DNA of 64,000 nucleotides, from the NCBI RefSeq assembly GCF_019426345.1, contig NZ_JAHLLW010000001.1:124001-188000 (forward strand), in the 5' to 3' direction. Shown piece after piece: positions 10,517 to 22,360 of the stretch. The stretch comes from Marinomonas lutimaris. GTDB taxonomy: Bacteria > Pseudomonadota > Gammaproteobacteria > Pseudomonadales > Marinomonadaceae. The stretch's first letter is position 1. Each line of letters starts with the position of its first letter. The notes below the pieces were generated by a model that made no database searches, was not told the origin of the DNA, and saw only the letters and a list, made by a program, of their open reading frames with translations. Both the position numbers and the translations under genes were made by a program.

Positions 10517-11377
10517 TTAAACCGCTGCCGCGCCGCTGACTATCTCAGAAATTTCCTGAGTAATCGCTGCTTGACGAGCCTTGTTGTACACCAACTGCAA
10601 TTCATCAATGATATCGCCGGCGTTGTCTGTTGCGTTTTTCATAGCAAGCATACGAGCTGCTTGTTCACACGCAATATTCTCAACCACTGACTGATATACT
10701 TGAGATTCAATATAGCGAACCAATAATTCGTTCAAAATTTCAACGGCTTCTGGTTCATAAATGTAATCCCAGTGGTGCTTTAACTCTGTATTCTCTTCCG
10801 CTTTTAATGGCAAAAGTTGTTCAACCGTCGGGTTTTGAGTCATGGTATTCACGAACTCATTTGAAACCACATAAAGACGATCGATACGACCTTCGTCAAA
10901 TGCGTCTAGCATCACCTTTACGCTACCGACTAAATCGTCAGCTTTTGGTGCATCACCTAAACCGGTGAAGGCTGCTGTTACATTTCCGCCGTAGTTACGA
11001 AAGAATGAAACGGCTTTGCTGCCGATTGCACAGATGTCGATTTCAACACCAGTATCAGCAAATTGTTTCATATCTCTAATGGCTTTTTTGAACACGTTAA
11101 CGTTCAAACCACCACATAAACCACGATCAGAAGAGATTACGATATAACCAACACGCTTCGCCTCACGTTCGGTAAGGTAACGGTGTTTATACTCAGGATT
11201 CGCGTTGGCCAAATGACCAACTACTTGGCGAATTCGTTCCGCATACGGACGAGAAGCGGCCATACGATCCTGAGCTTTACGCGTTTTACTTGCAGCTACT
11301 TTTTCCATAGCACGAGTAATTTTACGCGTATTGTTAATGCTCGAAATCTGAGTACGTATCTCTTTTCCGACTGCCAT
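10517..11377 (-). CDS. atpG: F1Fo ATP synthase subunit gamma
   Basis: 286-residue rotor shaft of F1. The N terminus [20 protein letters not shown] and the [11 protein letters not shown] motif near residue 85 are signatures of the family. The C-terminal helix contains [20 protein letters not shown], ahead of the usual [19 protein letters not shown] end. It pairs with the N-terminal helix as a coiled coil that rotates inside the alpha3beta3 ring. It lies between atpA and atpD with short spacers. Confidence 0.97.
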   Translation of the reverse strand: MAVGKEIRTQISSINNTRKITRAMEKVAASKTRKAQDRMAASRPYAERIRQVVGHLANANPEYKHRYLTEREAKRVGYIVISSDRGLCGGLNVNVFKKAIRDMKQFADTGVEIDICAIGSKAVSFFRNYGGNVTAAFTGLGDAPKADDLVGSVKVMLDAFDEGRIDRLYVVSNEFVNTMTQNPTVEQLLPLKAEENTELKHHWDYIYEPEAVEILNELLVRYIESQVYQSVVENIACEQAARMLAMKNATDNAGDIIDELQLVYNKARQAAITQEISEIVSGAAAV

Positions 11378-11459
11378 AATAGAACTGCCCTTGTGAGAAT
11401 GTTATTTCACAAACTGCAAGAAAGTGGTGACAAGCTTTAATCGCTTGTCACCAAACTCA

Positions 11460-13004
11460 TTACCAAGTTTGCGTCGCTTTAAACTTCTCGATTGCCGCTT
11501 TAAATGTCGCTTCAATCTCGCCGTTAAAATTACCAGTTTTGTTAATGTCAGCCATAAGATCAGTGTGTTCACTGTTCATGTAGCTCAACAAAGCAGTTTC
11601 AAAACTACCAATTTTGCTTGTTTCAACATCTTCAAGGAAGCCATCATTAGCAGCGTAAAGAACTACGCCCATATCAGCTACAGACATAGGTGAGAACTGC
11701 TTTTGTTTCATCAGTTCAGTAACCTGTTTACCGTGCTCTAACTGCTTACGAGTCGCTTCGTCTAGGTCAGATGCGAACTGAGCGAAAGCCGCCAATTCAC
11801 GGTACTGAGCCAATGCAAGACGAATACCACCGCCAAGTTTCTTGACGATCTTAGTTTGTGCTGCACCACCTACACGAGATACCGAAATACCTGCGTTCAT
11901 CGCTGGACGAATACCGGCGTTAAACGAGCTCGTTTCCAAGAATATCTGACCATCTGTGATGGAGATAACGTTGGTTGGTACGAATGCAGATACGTCACCA
12001 CCTTGAGTCTCGATGATTGGCAATGCGGTCAAAGAACCCGTTTTGCCTTTCACTTCACCATTGGTGAATTTCTCTACGTAATCAACGTTTACACGTGATG
12101 CACGCTCAAGAAGACGAGAGTGAAGATAGAATACGTCACCTGGGTAGGCTTCACGACCTGGCGGACGACGTAGAAGCAAAGAGATCTGACGGTAAGCCCA
12201 AGCTTGCTTGGTCAAATCATCATAAATGATCAATGCGTCTTCACCGCGGTCACGGAAATATTCACCCATAGTACAGCCAGTGTATGGCGCTATGTAAAGC
12301 ATTGCTGCTGGATCAGATGCGCCAGCTGCTACTACTGTGGTGTATTCCATTGCGCCAGCTTCTTCAAGCTTACGCACGACGTTAGCAATTGTAGATTGTT
12401 TCTGACCGATCGCTACGTACACACACTTAATGCCAGAATCTTTCTGAGCAATAATGGTATCGATTGCTAGTGCAGTCTTACCAATCTGACGGTCACCGAT
12501 GATCAACTCACGTTGACCACGACCAATTGGCACCATAGCGTCAATTGCTTTGTAACCTGTTTGAATCGGTTGATCAACTGACTGACGTTCGATTACGCCT
12601 GGCGCCACTTTTTCAACTTTATCAGTTAGTTTTGCATTGATAGCGCCTTTGCCGTCGATTGGGTTACCCAATGCGTCAACAACACGACCAAGCAATTCAG
12701 GTCCGATTGGAACTTCCAATATACGACCTGTACATTTAACTTTTTGACCTTCTACAAGGTCTTGGTATTTACCAAGTACTACTGCACCGACAGAGTCACG
12801 CTCTAGGTTCAAAGCAATACCATAAACACCACCAGGGAATTCAATCATTTCCCCGTACATAACATCTGCCAAGCCGTGGATCAGAACGATACCGTCTGCC
12901 ACGCTGACAATTGTGCCCTCATTTTGGGCATCAGAAGATACATCGAGGTTCTCGATGCGCTTCTTGATAATCTCGCTGATCTCAGATGGATTCAGTTGCT
13001 GCAT
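11460..13004 (-). CDS. atpA: F1Fo ATP synthase subunit alpha
   Basis: 514-residue non-catalytic nucleotide-binding subunit. It shows [17 protein letters not shown] at the N terminus (contact with delta), a Walker A GDRQIGKT near residue 170, a [12 protein letters not shown] segment, and the arginine-finger region [14 protein letters not shown]. Length and order match E. coli AtpA (513). It sits downstream of atpH and upstream of atpG in the operon. Confidence 0.97.
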
Positions 13005-13042
13005 GCTAAATTCCTCAACCCTGGTTTCGATTTAACGAAACA

Positions 13043-13579
13043 CTAGGAGTTTATCGCCTCGGCCAGTTTCGCTAATTTACCGCGTACTGAACCGTCGATG
13101 ATTAAGTCACCTGTACGAATAACCACGCCACCGATTAGGCTTGCGTCTGTTTCACTGGTTAAGTTGACCGTACGATCCAACTTTTTAGCCAGTGAAGCGG
13201 CTAATGCTTGTGTTTGTTCTGCTGTTAATTCAAATGCAGACGTAAATTGAACATTTACGGCTTTTTCAAAATTCAGTTTGAACTGTAAAAATAACTCAGA
13301 AATAGCAGGAAGAAGCGATAAACGCTTATTCACAGCAAGAGCAAGCAAAAATGCTTTACCTTGTTCTGTCGTTACTTCTGCACAAACGTCCGCTAGAGCG
13401 TTTGCCTTCTCTTCCGCACTAAAAGCTGGATTCCCAAGTGCTTTTTTAAGCTTAGGTTCAACTGTTACAGCAGCTAATACGTTTAACATATCAGCCCACT
13501 CAACAATGTGACCTTGCTCTCTAGCAACTTCGAAAACCGCTTTAGCGTACGGTCGCGCGACTGTTTTTAATTCAGCCAT
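13043..13579 (-). CDS. atpH: F1Fo ATP synthase subunit delta
   Basis: 178-residue peripheral-stalk subunit joining F1 alpha to the b dimer. The start ELKTVARPYAKAVFEVAREQ and the C-terminal segment DASLIGGVVIRTGDLIIDGS are characteristic of OSCP/delta proteins. It begins 11 bp after atpF, which suggests coupled translation of the stalk subunits. Confidence 0.95.
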   Translation of the reverse strand: MAELKTVARPYAKAVFEVAREQGHIVEWADMLNVLAAVTVEPKLKKALGNPAFSAEEKANALADVCAEVTTEQGKAFLLALAVNKRLSLLPAISELFLQFKLNFEKAVNVQFTSAFELTAEQTQALAASLAKKLDRTVNLTSETDASLIGGVVIRTGDLIIDGSVRGKLAKLAEAINS

Positions 13580-13590
13580 TAGACCCTCGC

Positions 13591-14061
13591 TTAAAGCTCT
13601 TTGGCGAGCTGTTCAACGATCTCGCTATGTGCTTTTTCGTCAATGGTGGCTCCCAAAATCTTCTCGGCACCAGCAAATGCAAGAACGGAAACTTGAGCAC
13701 GCAATGCTTCTTTAGCACGCATAACGTCTTGTTCGATCTCTGCTTGAGCTGCTTCGCGCAGACGCTTGCCATCGGCAATCACCTGCTCTTTTGCCTCGTC
13801 GACCATTTGGTTCGCACGTTTGTTGGCTTGTTCAATAATCTCGGCCGCGTTCTCTTTGCTTTCACGTAGGATTTGAGTGGCTTGTTCTTGTGCCAACTCA
13901 AGGTCACGTGAAGCACGGTTCGCTGCTTCCAAACCGTCTGCAATTTTTTTGCTGCGCTCTTCGAGCGCAGCAATTACTGGTGGCCACACGTATTTCATGC
14001 AGAACCAGACAAAAATAGCAAACGAGATAGCTTGGCCTAGAAGTGTGAGATTTAAGTTCAC
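13591..14061 (-). CDS. atpF: F1Fo ATP synthase subunit b
   Basis: 156-residue stator subunit. It begins [20 protein letters not shown], the single membrane helix, followed by the [19 protein letters not shown] segment and then a long charged, Ala-rich coiled coil to the C terminus. Length is identical to E. coli b (156). A single b gene means a homodimeric stator. It lies between atpE and atpH. Confidence 0.96.
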   Translation of the reverse strand: MNLNLTLLGQAISFAIFVWFCMKYVWPPVIAALEERSKKIADGLEAANRASRDLELAQEQATQILRESKENAAEIIEQANKRANQMVDEAKEQVIADGKRLREAAQAEIEQDVMRAKEALRAQVSVLAFAGAEKILGATIDEKAHSEIVEQLAKEL

Positions 14062-14118
14062 GCTAATACCCTCGCTTTTAGTCGTTTAAAAATCATTCCC
14101 GCAAAGTTTTGCAGAATA

Positions 14119-14400
<282 letters not shown>

Positions 14401-14442
14401 TTAGATAAGGTTTAAAAAATTATTACTTTAAAGAACACACAC

Positions 14443-15309
<867 letters not shown>

Positions 15310-15339
15310 TCAATGATTAAAATCCTATTACCTATCGTT

Positions 15340-15747
15340 CTAGGTATTTCTTAGTACGATAGGACTGAGCCAATGACTCAAAATGGCACCGCCAAAACCT
15401 GCAAAGAAAGCCCCTGCAGCTAATGGTTTTATCAGAAGAAAAACCAGCGACAATAAAACAACTGTCATAGCTAATTTACCAGCTTCTCCTCGATAGAATG
15501 ATCTAACGACATCTTTTGCTGGGCGCGTCCCTTTGTAACCAAAGATTCGCCAAGCCATATAAACACTCGGCAATATGCTGGTTAAAGCACCTAATATAAA
15601 CGAGTACCCATACAGACCACCAGCAATGTAAAAAATTCCCAAAGAAACTAAAAAAGTGAGTAAAAATTGCAATAAAAGGAAACGAAATATAGCCTTCTTT
15701 TTAGCGCTTATAATTGCACTCGCGCTTAGTGGCTTTTTTGTCTCCAT
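15340..15747 (-). CDS. atpI: ATP synthase subunit I
   Basis: About 135 residues with four hydrophobic segments, placed first in the atp operon as is usual for AtpI. AtpI helps assemble the c-ring and is dispensable in several bacteria. The frame is open from a GTG at 15768, but ATG 15747 is preferred because an AGAG element sits at a suitable distance upstream. Sequence conservation in this family is low, so the call rests on position, length and membrane pattern, supported by FILGALTSILPSVYMAWRIF in the middle. Confidence 0.87.
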   Translation of the reverse strand: METKKPLSASAIISAKKKAIFRFLLLQFLLTFLVSLGIFYIAGGLYGYSFILGALTSILPSVYMAWRIFGYKGTRPAKDVVRSFYRGEAGKLAMTVVLLSLVFLLIKPLAAGAFFAGFGGAILSHWLSPIVLRNT

Positions 15748-15810
15748 TACCCGACTCTCTTTTCGCACTATAAAAGTGCAATCAATGTGATGATTTACAA
15801 AATTCGAGGC

Positions 15811-15839
15811 ATTATATGGGTAATAGCTGCTGTGTTCAA
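15811..15839 (-). promoter_or_regulatory. Promoter of the atp operon
   Basis: On the minus strand, TTGAAC (15834-15839) and TATAAT (15811-15816) are separated by 17 bp, a near-consensus sigma-70 promoter about 65 bp upstream of the atpI start. It lies in the ~160-bp gap after parB, so the ATP synthase operon can be transcribed independently of parAB. Confidence 0.75.
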
Positions 15840-15911
15840 CTTAAACTGATTCTCACGATCACTTTCTAGCCATCTTGTCTAGATAGAAAAAAGCACTTGT
15901 CACGAATTGCT

Positions 15912-16796
15912 TCATTTCCCTGCAAGCAGTTCGCTGATCAAGAGTTCTAGGTGTTCAGGGTTACGATACTCAATAACCAACTTGCCCTTTCCTTTGGCTG
16001 AAGGCTGTATTTTTACCGCAGCATTAATTTTTTGACTAATGCGTTCTGCTTCTGCACTTAAATCAGGCAGGGAAGGCTTGTTATCTTCATTTGTTTCAAC
16101 AACTTGAAAGTTTTTCACTAATCTTTCTGTTTCACGGACAGATAAGGATTTAGTAACAACTTGTGATGCAGCTTGAATTTGTTTGTCGTGCTCTAAAGGC
16201 AATAAAGCTCGCGCATGACCCATTTCAATATCGCCATGCTCTAACAAACGACGAACTTCCGGCGTCAAACCTAACAAGCGCAATAAATTCGCTACGGTCG
16301 AACGAGATTTACCAACAGTATCCGCAACTTCTTGTTGGGTAAGGTGAAAATCTTCGACCAAACGCTGTAACGCCAGTGCTTCTTCGACTGGGTTTAGATC
16401 TTCACGTTGAATATTTTCAATCAAAGCAAGAACCACAGCATCAGCATCTTCTACATGACGAACGATAACAGGAACTTGCGTTAAATCTGCCAATTTTGCA
16501 GCACGCCAACGGCGCTCACCGGCGATGATTTCGTATTGATTATGACCACTTGGTCGCACAACGATAGGCTGCATAATACCTTGATTACGAATTGAAGCCG
16601 CTAGATCTTCTAATTGCGCAGGATTCATGTCACGACGAGGTTGGAATTTGCCTTTAGAAAGCCATTCCACAGGTAAGTAAGTCAGGCCTTTTATTTGTTC
16701 ATTATTAGAGCCACTTTCAGCCTCATTGGTTGGCGTCGCTTGTGGTGCCAATAATGCATCTAAGCCACGACCTAGACCTCTTTTTTTCATCGTCAT
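15912..16796 (-). CDS. parB: Chromosome partitioning protein ParB
   Basis: 294 residues. The N terminus KKRGLGRGLDALLAP is the ParA-interacting segment. The CTP-binding domain shows IAGERRWRAAKLA and ENIQREDLNPVEEA. A helix-turn-helix follows (QQEVADTVGKSRSTVANLLR), and the C-terminal dimerisation domain ends in LLISELLAGK. ParB loads at parS sites, slides as a CTP-dependent clamp and recruits SMC. Candidate parS sequences occur in this window at 57670 and 58554. It lies 45 bp downstream of parA. Confidence 0.96.
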   Translation of the reverse strand: MTMKKRGLGRGLDALLAPQATPTNEAESGSNNEQIKGLTYLPVEWLSKGKFQPRRDMNPAQLEDLAASIRNQGIMQPIVVRPSGHNQYEIIAGERRWRAAKLADLTQVPVIVRHVEDADAVVLALIENIQREDLNPVEEALALQRLVEDFHLTQQEVADTVGKSRSTVANLLRLLGLTPEVRRLLEHGDIEMGHARALLPLEHDKQIQAASQVVTKSLSVRETERLVKNFQVVETNEDNKPSLPDLSAEAERISQKINAAVKIQPSAKGKGKLVIEYRNPEHLELLISELLAGK

Positions 16797-16841
16797 TTCA
16801 TTAACCCTAATTGGTATTAAACTACGCTTATAAAACAGTAA

Positions 16842-17609
16842 TTATGCAACAGATTTTCTAATAAACTCACCTGCTAATGCGAGGTAAGCGATAGCGCCAC
16901 GAGACTGTTTTTCATAATGCAAGACAGGTAAACCGTAACTTGGAGATTCCGCCAAACGAATATTTCTAGGGATCACGGTATCATAAACCTTACTGCCAAA
17001 ATGCTTATGAAGTTGGCTAGATACATCATGCGTTAAGCTGGGACGAGGATCATACATGGTTCGTAAAATACCTTCGACCTCTAGAGATGGATTTAACGCT
17101 TGAGTAATACGATTGATCGTTTGTAATAACGCCGTTAAACCTTCTAAAGCGTAGTATTCACACTGCACAGGAATCAATACGCCTTGAGAAGCGGCTAAGG
17201 CATTTACCGTCAACATATTCAATGCAGGCGGGCAGTCTAACAGTATGTAATCGAAGTCATTGTCGACTTCGTACAAACCTGCGCGCAGACGAGTTTCTTT
17301 GCTTGGTAAATCAAGTAAAACCACTTCCGCACCCGTTAAATCGCCGTTTGCAGGCAATACCCAGTAGTCTCCAGGCATGCTTTTTCTCATGACTTCTTTT
17401 ACGCCATGAGAACCAATCAATACGTCGTAGACGCTCGTATCTAACTCTTCTTTGGTAAAGCCACTTCCAGTGGTCGCATTACCTTGCGGATCTAAATCGA
17501 TTAATAATACTCGGCGCTTCATTGCCGCCAGTGACGCCGCTAAATTGACACAGGTAGTGGTTTTGCCAACACCACCTTTTTGGTTGGTAACTGCGATGAT
17601 TCTTGCCAT
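16842..17609 (-). CDS. parA: Chromosome partitioning ATPase ParA (Soj)
   Basis: 255-residue Walker-type ATPase with the deviant Walker A KGGVGKTTTCVNLAASLA starting at residue 11, and LLDCPPALNMLTVNAL as Walker B. No N-terminal DNA-binding extension is present, as expected for the chromosomal class. It drives segregation of ParB-parS complexes on the nucleoid. It is 3 bp downstream of rsmG and 45 bp upstream of parB, in the conserved mnmG-rsmG-parA-parB order. Confidence 0.96.
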   Translation of the reverse strand: MARIIAVTNQKGGVGKTTTCVNLAASLAAMKRRVLLIDLDPQGNATTGSGFTKEELDTSVYDVLIGSHGVKEVMRKSMPGDYWVLPANGDLTGAEVVLLDLPSKETRLRAGLYEVDNDFDYILLDCPPALNMLTVNALAASQGVLIPVQCEYYALEGLTALLQTINRITQALNPSLEVEGILRTMYDPRPSLTHDVSSQLHKHFGSKVYDTVIPRNIRLAESPSYGLPVLHYEKQSRGAIAYLALAGEFIRKSVA

Positions 17610-17612
17610 GCT

Positions 17613-18239
17613 TTATCCTTTACGCGTCATCACTACCATGTGACGCTCCGCCTGAACATTTGGCACATTAAGAGGCTCTACAGATACTAAACCAACCTCT
17701 TTCGGTAGCGCCGCTATTTCTTCACTAGGGTAAACCCCTTTCATGGCTAGAAAATTACCCGTCTCTTTGGGGAGAGGTAAAGTCCAATTAATCATATCTT
17801 GTAATGAAGCAAAAGCTCGAGAAATGACATGATCGTATTCCCCTTGGTGAGGGTGTTTTTCAACACGTTCATTTGCTACCGTGGCGTTATGAATACCCAA
17901 TTCCATTTTAACTTGCGTAAGGAAACGTGTTTTTTTGCCGTTACTATCAAGTAAGGTGAAACGTTTTTCAGGATAACATATAGCAAGCACCATACCAGGT
18001 AAGCCAGGTCCAGTACCAACATCTATAATATTGTCCCCTGTTATAAAAGGTAAAGTCGCCAAACTGTCTAATAAGTGCAAAGAGATCATTTGCTCAACAT
18101 CTCGAATAGCAGTCAGGTTGTAAGCCTTGTTCCACTTTTCTAGCATGGCTAGGTATTTTACAAGAGTCTGAATCGTTTCATCAGATAAAGCAGCGCCCAT
18201 TTGTTGGGCGCCTTTTTGAATAGTGTCAAAGTGTGTCAC
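17613..18239 (-). CDS. rsmG: 16S rRNA (guanine527-N7)-methyltransferase
   Basis: 208 residues. The S-adenosylmethionine site appears as NIIDVGTGPGLPGMVLAICY near residue 70, after the helical KYLAMLEKWNKAYNLTAIRD segment. ISRAFASLQDMINW and FLAMKG are also family motifs. It methylates G527 of 16S rRNA; loss gives low-level streptomycin resistance in other bacteria. It lies 51 bp downstream of mnmG and 3 bp before parA. Confidence 0.95.
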   Translation of the reverse strand: MTHFDTIQKGAQQMGAALSDETIQTLVKYLAMLEKWNKAYNLTAIRDVEQMISLHLLDSLATLPFITGDNIIDVGTGPGLPGMVLAICYPEKRFTLLDSNGKKTRFLTQVKMELGIHNATVANERVEKHPHQGEYDHVISRAFASLQDMINWTLPLPKETGNFLAMKGVYPSEEIAALPKEVGLVSVEPLNVPNVQAERHMVVMTRKG

Positions 18240-18290
18240 AGTCGATCCATTTCTATAAAGATAGCAATTAGGGATTATCGGCTGATGATT

Positions 18291-20180
18291 CTAGGCACTT
18301 TTGCGCGCAATCGCACGTTTTTTCAAGTGAATTAATAGTAAGGATACTGCAGCAGGCGTCACACCTTGGATTCGAGAAGCCGCAGCAAGCGTGGCAGGAC
18401 GCAACTGAGTCAGCTTTTGCTTGATCTCATTTGATAAACCTTCCATCTTGGAATAATCCAAATCATCAGGTAATACAGTATTTTCCTGACGGCGTAAACG
18501 CTCAATGTCTTCTGCTTGACGAGTGATATAACCCGCGTATTTCACCGCAATTTGGACTTGTTCAGAAACCTGTTCATCAACAGGCTCATCAAGAGCATTT
18601 TTTAAATTCGCAATATCGGAATAAACTATATTCGGACGCTTAAGCAAATCTAACAAACTGTACTCATGAGTAATCGGTGTTTCTAGTTTTGGATTAATGC
18701 TTTCTGCTTCTGGAGTATTTGGCACAATCCAACTAGATTTAAGCCGCTGTGTTTCTAACTCAATGGCTTCGCGTTTTTTGCAGAAGGCAGCCCAACGTTC
18801 ATCAGAAACCAAGCCAAGTTCACGACCCTTCTCTGTTAAACGCATATCGGCGTTGTCTTCACGCAAAATCAAGCGATATTCCGCACGACTAGTGAACATA
18901 CGGTATGGTTCTTTCGTACCCATGCTAATAAGATCATCAACCAATACACCTAGATATGCTTCATCACGTCTAGGTGTCCAGGCGTCTTTGTCTTGTGCAA
19001 GCAACGCCGCGTTTAAACCAGCAAGTAAGCCTTGAGCGCCCGCTTCTTCGTAGCCTGTTGTACCATTGATTTGTCCAGCAAAGAACAAACCAGGCATGTG
19101 TTTGGTTTCTAAGGAATATTTCAAATCTTGCGGATTAAAATAATCGTATTCAATCGCATAGCCTGGACGAATAATATGAGCATTTTCCATGCCTTTCATC
19201 GAGCGAACGAGCTCAATTTGCACATCAAATGGCAAGGAGGTCGAAATACCATTTGGATAAAGTTCGTGCGTCGTTAAACCTTCTGGCTCGATAAAAATCT
19301 GATGTGAGTTTTTATCGGCAAAACGTACAATTTTATCTTCAATAGAAGGGCAATAACGTGGGCCAACACCTTCAATCACACCTGTGTACATAGGTGATCT
19401 GTCCATGCCCGCACGAATAATATCATGGGTGCGTTCGTTGGTATGAGTAATAAAGCACTCAATTTGACGAGGGTGCATTGCGCGATTGCCCATGTAAGAC
19501 ATAACTGGATCAATATCATCACCCGGTTGTGCTTGCATTTGTGAGAAGTCAACAGAGCGAGCATCAATTCGTGGTGGTGTACCGGTTTTTAAGCGATCAA
19601 CACGAAATGGCAAAGCACGTAGTTTTTGTGCCAGGCCAATGGATGGTGGATCTCCAGCTCGACCACCTGAGTGGTTTTGTAAGCCAATGTGAATAACACC
19701 ACCTAAAAAAGTACCAGCTGTTAAAACAACGGTTTTACTATTAAAACGTATACCTGTTTGAGTAATAACACCACGAGCAGCGCCATCTTCAACAATAAGA
19801 TCTTCTGCAGATTGTTGGAAAAGCCATAAATTTTCTTGGTTTTCTAACTTATGACGAATTGCTGCTTTATATAATATACGGTCTGCTTGAGCACGAGTTG
19901 CTCGAACAGCAGGACCTTTGCGGGAATTCAAAGTACGAAATTGAATACCAGCTTGATCTGTTGCTAATGCCATAGCGCCGTCTAAAGCATCTATTTCTTT
20001 TACAAGATGGGACTTCCCAATGCCACCAATGGCAGGGTTACAGGACATTTGTCCTAAAGTTTCAATGTTGTGAGAAAGTAACAAAGTTTTAACGCCCATA
20101 CGTGCTGCAGCTAAAGCCGCTTCTGTACCGGCATGTCCGCCACCAACCACAATCACATCAAAGCGACTTGGGAAATCCAC
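18291..20180 (-). CDS. mnmG: tRNA uridine 5-carboxymethylaminomethyl modification enzyme MnmG (GidA)
   Basis: 629 residues, the same length as E. coli MnmG. The FAD-binding start reads [20 protein letters not shown], followed by [34 protein letters not shown], and the C-terminal [15 protein letters not shown] segment. With MnmE it installs the cmnm5 group on wobble U34 of several tRNAs. The frame is open to 20270, but the GTG at 20180 has a well-spaced GAGG and gives the usual MDFPSRFDV start. Upstream lies a DnaA-box region. Its partner gene mnmE, often adjacent, is 15 kb away here. Confidence 0.96.
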   Translation of the reverse strand: MDFPSRFDVIVVGGGHAGTEAALAAARMGVKTLLLSHNIETLGQMSCNPAIGGIGKSHLVKEIDALDGAMALATDQAGIQFRTLNSRKGPAVRATRAQADRILYKAAIRHKLENQENLWLFQQSAEDLIVEDGAARGVITQTGIRFNSKTVVLTAGTFLGGVIHIGLQNHSGGRAGDPPSIGLAQKLRALPFRVDRLKTGTPPRIDARSVDFSQMQAQPGDDIDPVMSYMGNRAMHPRQIECFITHTNERTHDIIRAGMDRSPMYTGVIEGVGPRYCPSIEDKIVRFADKNSHQIFIEPEGLTTHELYPNGISTSLPFDVQIELVRSMKGMENAHIIRPGYAIEYDYFNPQDLKYSLETKHMPGLFFAGQINGTTGYEEAGAQGLLAGLNAALLAQDKDAWTPRRDEAYLGVLVDDLISMGTKEPYRMFTSRAEYRLILREDNADMRLTEKGRELGLVSDERWAAFCKKREAIELETQRLKSSWIVPNTPEAESINPKLETPITHEYSLLDLLKRPNIVYSDIANLKNALDEPVDEQVSEQVQIAVKYAGYITRQAEDIERLRRQENTVLPDDLDYSKMEGLSNEIKQKLTQLRPATLAAASRIQGVTPAAVSLLLIHLKKRAIARKSA

Positions 20181-20875
20181 AGGAACCTCGGTATTACTAA
20201 TAAATAGAAAAATGAATAAAAAACGATCAACCATCGATTGAGGCCGCTTAGTATATAGGCAAATTTCCAAAAAGAAAGAGATCGAAACCCTCTTATCCCG
20301 GTCATCAATATTAATATATTTAAGTAAGTATATAAGTTCTTTTATGTTTGTTATGTTTATATAGCAAGCAAATATCTGTGCATAAAATAAAAAAAACTAT
20401 ATTTATTAAATATTTACATAGATAACATCTTGTTAAGACAGGGCGGGTTATCTTGTGGTGTGGATAACCTGAACCTGTGTATAAAATAGCTACTTATACA
20501 GAGTCGATTTTTAAAGCCAAAGTTGTTAAAAACTGTGCAAAACTTCTTATCAACCTATCACCATACTTATCAACAGGCGTTTTTTTGTGTTTTAAATACG
20601 TTAAATTGTTGTTTTAAAAAGATTTATAATTTTTTTAACACAAAATTCACCATTTTTTTTTTAAATTTAATCCACAAGAAAATAAATTAAAAAAATCCAT
20701 TTAGGCGTATTTTTTCTACATCACTAATGTGAATAATTACGCTAGACCCTGCTTTTTTCTGCTGTGTGAGTCATTGTGGAGAAAGAAAGACAATTCATAA
20801 AATATCCACCTGTGAGTAACTATTTTGCTTTTGTAGTAATCTTTATCAGATCAAACGACAAAGATGAGGATTACT
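20181..20875. other. AT-rich gap with DnaA boxes upstream of mnmG (secondary origin candidate)
   Basis: About 690 bp without a convincing gene. Sequences matching TTATNCACA occur on the minus strand at 20377-20385, 20459-20467 (perfect TTATCCACA) and 20476-20484. One-mismatch boxes lie at 20494-20502 and 20567-20575. A very AT-rich stretch (about 20581-20700) resembles a DNA unwinding element. In E. coli oriC lies upstream of mnmG, so this may be an origin, an old origin, or a DnaA-controlled mnmG promoter region. The dnaA-upstream cluster has more perfect boxes, so I rank this one second. Confidence 0.55.
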
Positions 20876-22237
20876 ATGATTGAGCGAGCGACTTGGATTC
20901 AATCACCTAAAGCTATATTGGCATCCAATGCGGATGGTGGTGTGGTGATTCGTGATGGGAAAATTTGTGAATTGGTTGCTGCTGGAAAAATGCCAATTAA
21001 CCACTATGATGTTATTTTTGATGCATCTAATCATGTTGTCTTGCCAGGCTTAATCAACACGCATCACCATTTTTATCAAACGCTAACACGGGCTTTTCCT
21101 GACGCCCTTAATAAAGCGTTATTTCCTTGGTTACAGACTCTTTATCCGCTTTGGGCTGAATTAGAACCGGAGATGCTTGCCAGCGCTACTAAGCTTGCCA
21201 TGGTGGAATTAATGGAATCCGGTTGTACGCTTGCTGCAGATCATCATTACTTATTCCCCGCCGGTATGGAAAATGCCATTGATGTGCAAGTTGATGTTGC
21301 TAAGTCTCTTGGTATGCGCGCTATGTTTACTCGTGGTTCCATGAGTTTGGGGGAAAAAGATGGCGGCTTGCCGCCTCAATCTACCGTTCAAGATGAAAAA
21401 ACCATTATTGATGACAGCGCGCGATTGATTAAAGCTCATCATCAACGAGGTGAAGGCGCGATGATTCAAATCGCCTTAGCACCCTGTTCGCCTTTTTCAG
21501 TCACCACAGACATTATGAAAAGCAGCGCGGAATTAGCAAAAGCTGAAAATATACGTTTACACACTCATCTTGCCGAAACCTTAGATGAAGAAGATTTTTG
21601 TCTAAAACGTTTTGGTATGCGTACTGTCGACTATTTAGAAAGTGTCGGTTGGTTACATGATAGAACGTGGTTAGCCCATGGCATTCACTTTGATGAGGAT
21701 GAAATAAGTCGTCTAGGTAAAGCTAAAGTGGGAATTTGTCACTGTCCAACCTCAAACATGATGTTGGGTTCGGGCATTGCACGAAATAATGAACTAGAAG
21801 CGGCTGGCGCCTTGGTTGGATTAGGTGTTGATGGATCCGCGTCTAATGACGGTTCTAATATGATTATGGAAGTTCGCCAAGCCTTATATATCCAACGATT
21901 ACGTTATGGTTCCGCCAATGTTTCTCACTTCGATGCTTATCGTTGGGCGACTAAAGGTTCAGCTGCCGTACTGGGGCGTGAAGACATTGGTGAAATCGCT
22001 GTTGGGAAGCAAGCTGATCTGGCGCTTTTTAAATTGGATGAACTGCGTTTTTCAGGCAGTCATGATCCTTTAGCGGCGCTTTTATTGTGTGGTGCACAAA
22101 AAGCCGACCGAGTAATGATCGCGGGTAAGTGGACAGTAGAAAACGGTCATGCCGTCGGAATTGATACCAAACAGTTAATGGCAGAGCATTCTGCTCATGC
22201 GCTGCGTTTAGCGAATAAGTTATTAGCAAAAAAATAA
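20876..22237 (+). CDS. 8-oxoguanine deaminase-like amidohydrolase
   Basis: About 453 residues of the ATZ/TRZ amidohydrolase family. Metal-site motifs are visible: LPGLINTHHHFYQTLTRAF near residue 60, RLHTHLAET near 230, WLAHGIHFD near 265, and GVDGSASNDGSNM near 320. The phrase FPWLQTLYPLWAELEPEM and the GICHCPTSNMMLGSGIA segment resemble 8-oxoguanine deaminases of Pseudomonas type, which turn 8-oxoguanine or isocytosine into uric acid or uracil. Hydroxyatrazine- or guanine-deaminase-like activity is the alternative. I chose ATG 20876 over 20864 because GAGGA lies 5 bp upstream. Confidence 0.8.
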   Translation: MIERATWIQSPKAILASNADGGVVIRDGKICELVAAGKMPINHYDVIFDASNHVVLPGLINTHHHFYQTLTRAFPDALNKALFPWLQTLYPLWAELEPEMLASATKLAMVELMESGCTLAADHHYLFPAGMENAIDVQVDVAKSLGMRAMFTRGSMSLGEKDGGLPPQSTVQDEKTIIDDSARLIKAHHQRGEGAMIQIALAPCSPFSVTTDIMKSSAELAKAENIRLHTHLAETLDEEDFCLKRFGMRTVDYLESVGWLHDRTWLAHGIHFDEDEISRLGKAKVGICHCPTSNMMLGSGIARNNELEAAGALVGLGVDGSASNDGSNMIMEVRQALYIQRLRYGSANVSHFDAYRWATKGSAAVLGREDIGEIAVGKQADLALFKLDELRFSGSHDPLAALLLCGAQKADRVMIAGKWTVENGHAVGIDTKQLMAEHSAHALRLANKLLAKK

Positions 22238-22284
22238 CGTCATCGCTCTCTCACTCTCTAAATAGAGGGCAATAGAAATAGAGC

Positions 22285-22313
22285 AAAAAAAGCGCCTATC
22301 AAAGGCGCTTTTT
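22285..22313. terminator. Bidirectional terminator between the deaminase and alcohol dehydrogenase genes
   Basis: AAAAAGCGCC and GGCGCTTTTT pair around a TATCAAA loop, giving a GC stem with flanking A and T runs. It separates two convergent genes. Confidence 0.9.
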
Positions 22314-22360
22314 AACTATTAACTTATTTTAAGACAACACAAAAGAGCTATAAAGCTCGA

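Noticed and set aside
20181..20270. 30-residue N-terminal extension of MnmG
   Set aside because: GTG 20180 has a good ribosome binding site and gives the exact family start and length of 629 residues.
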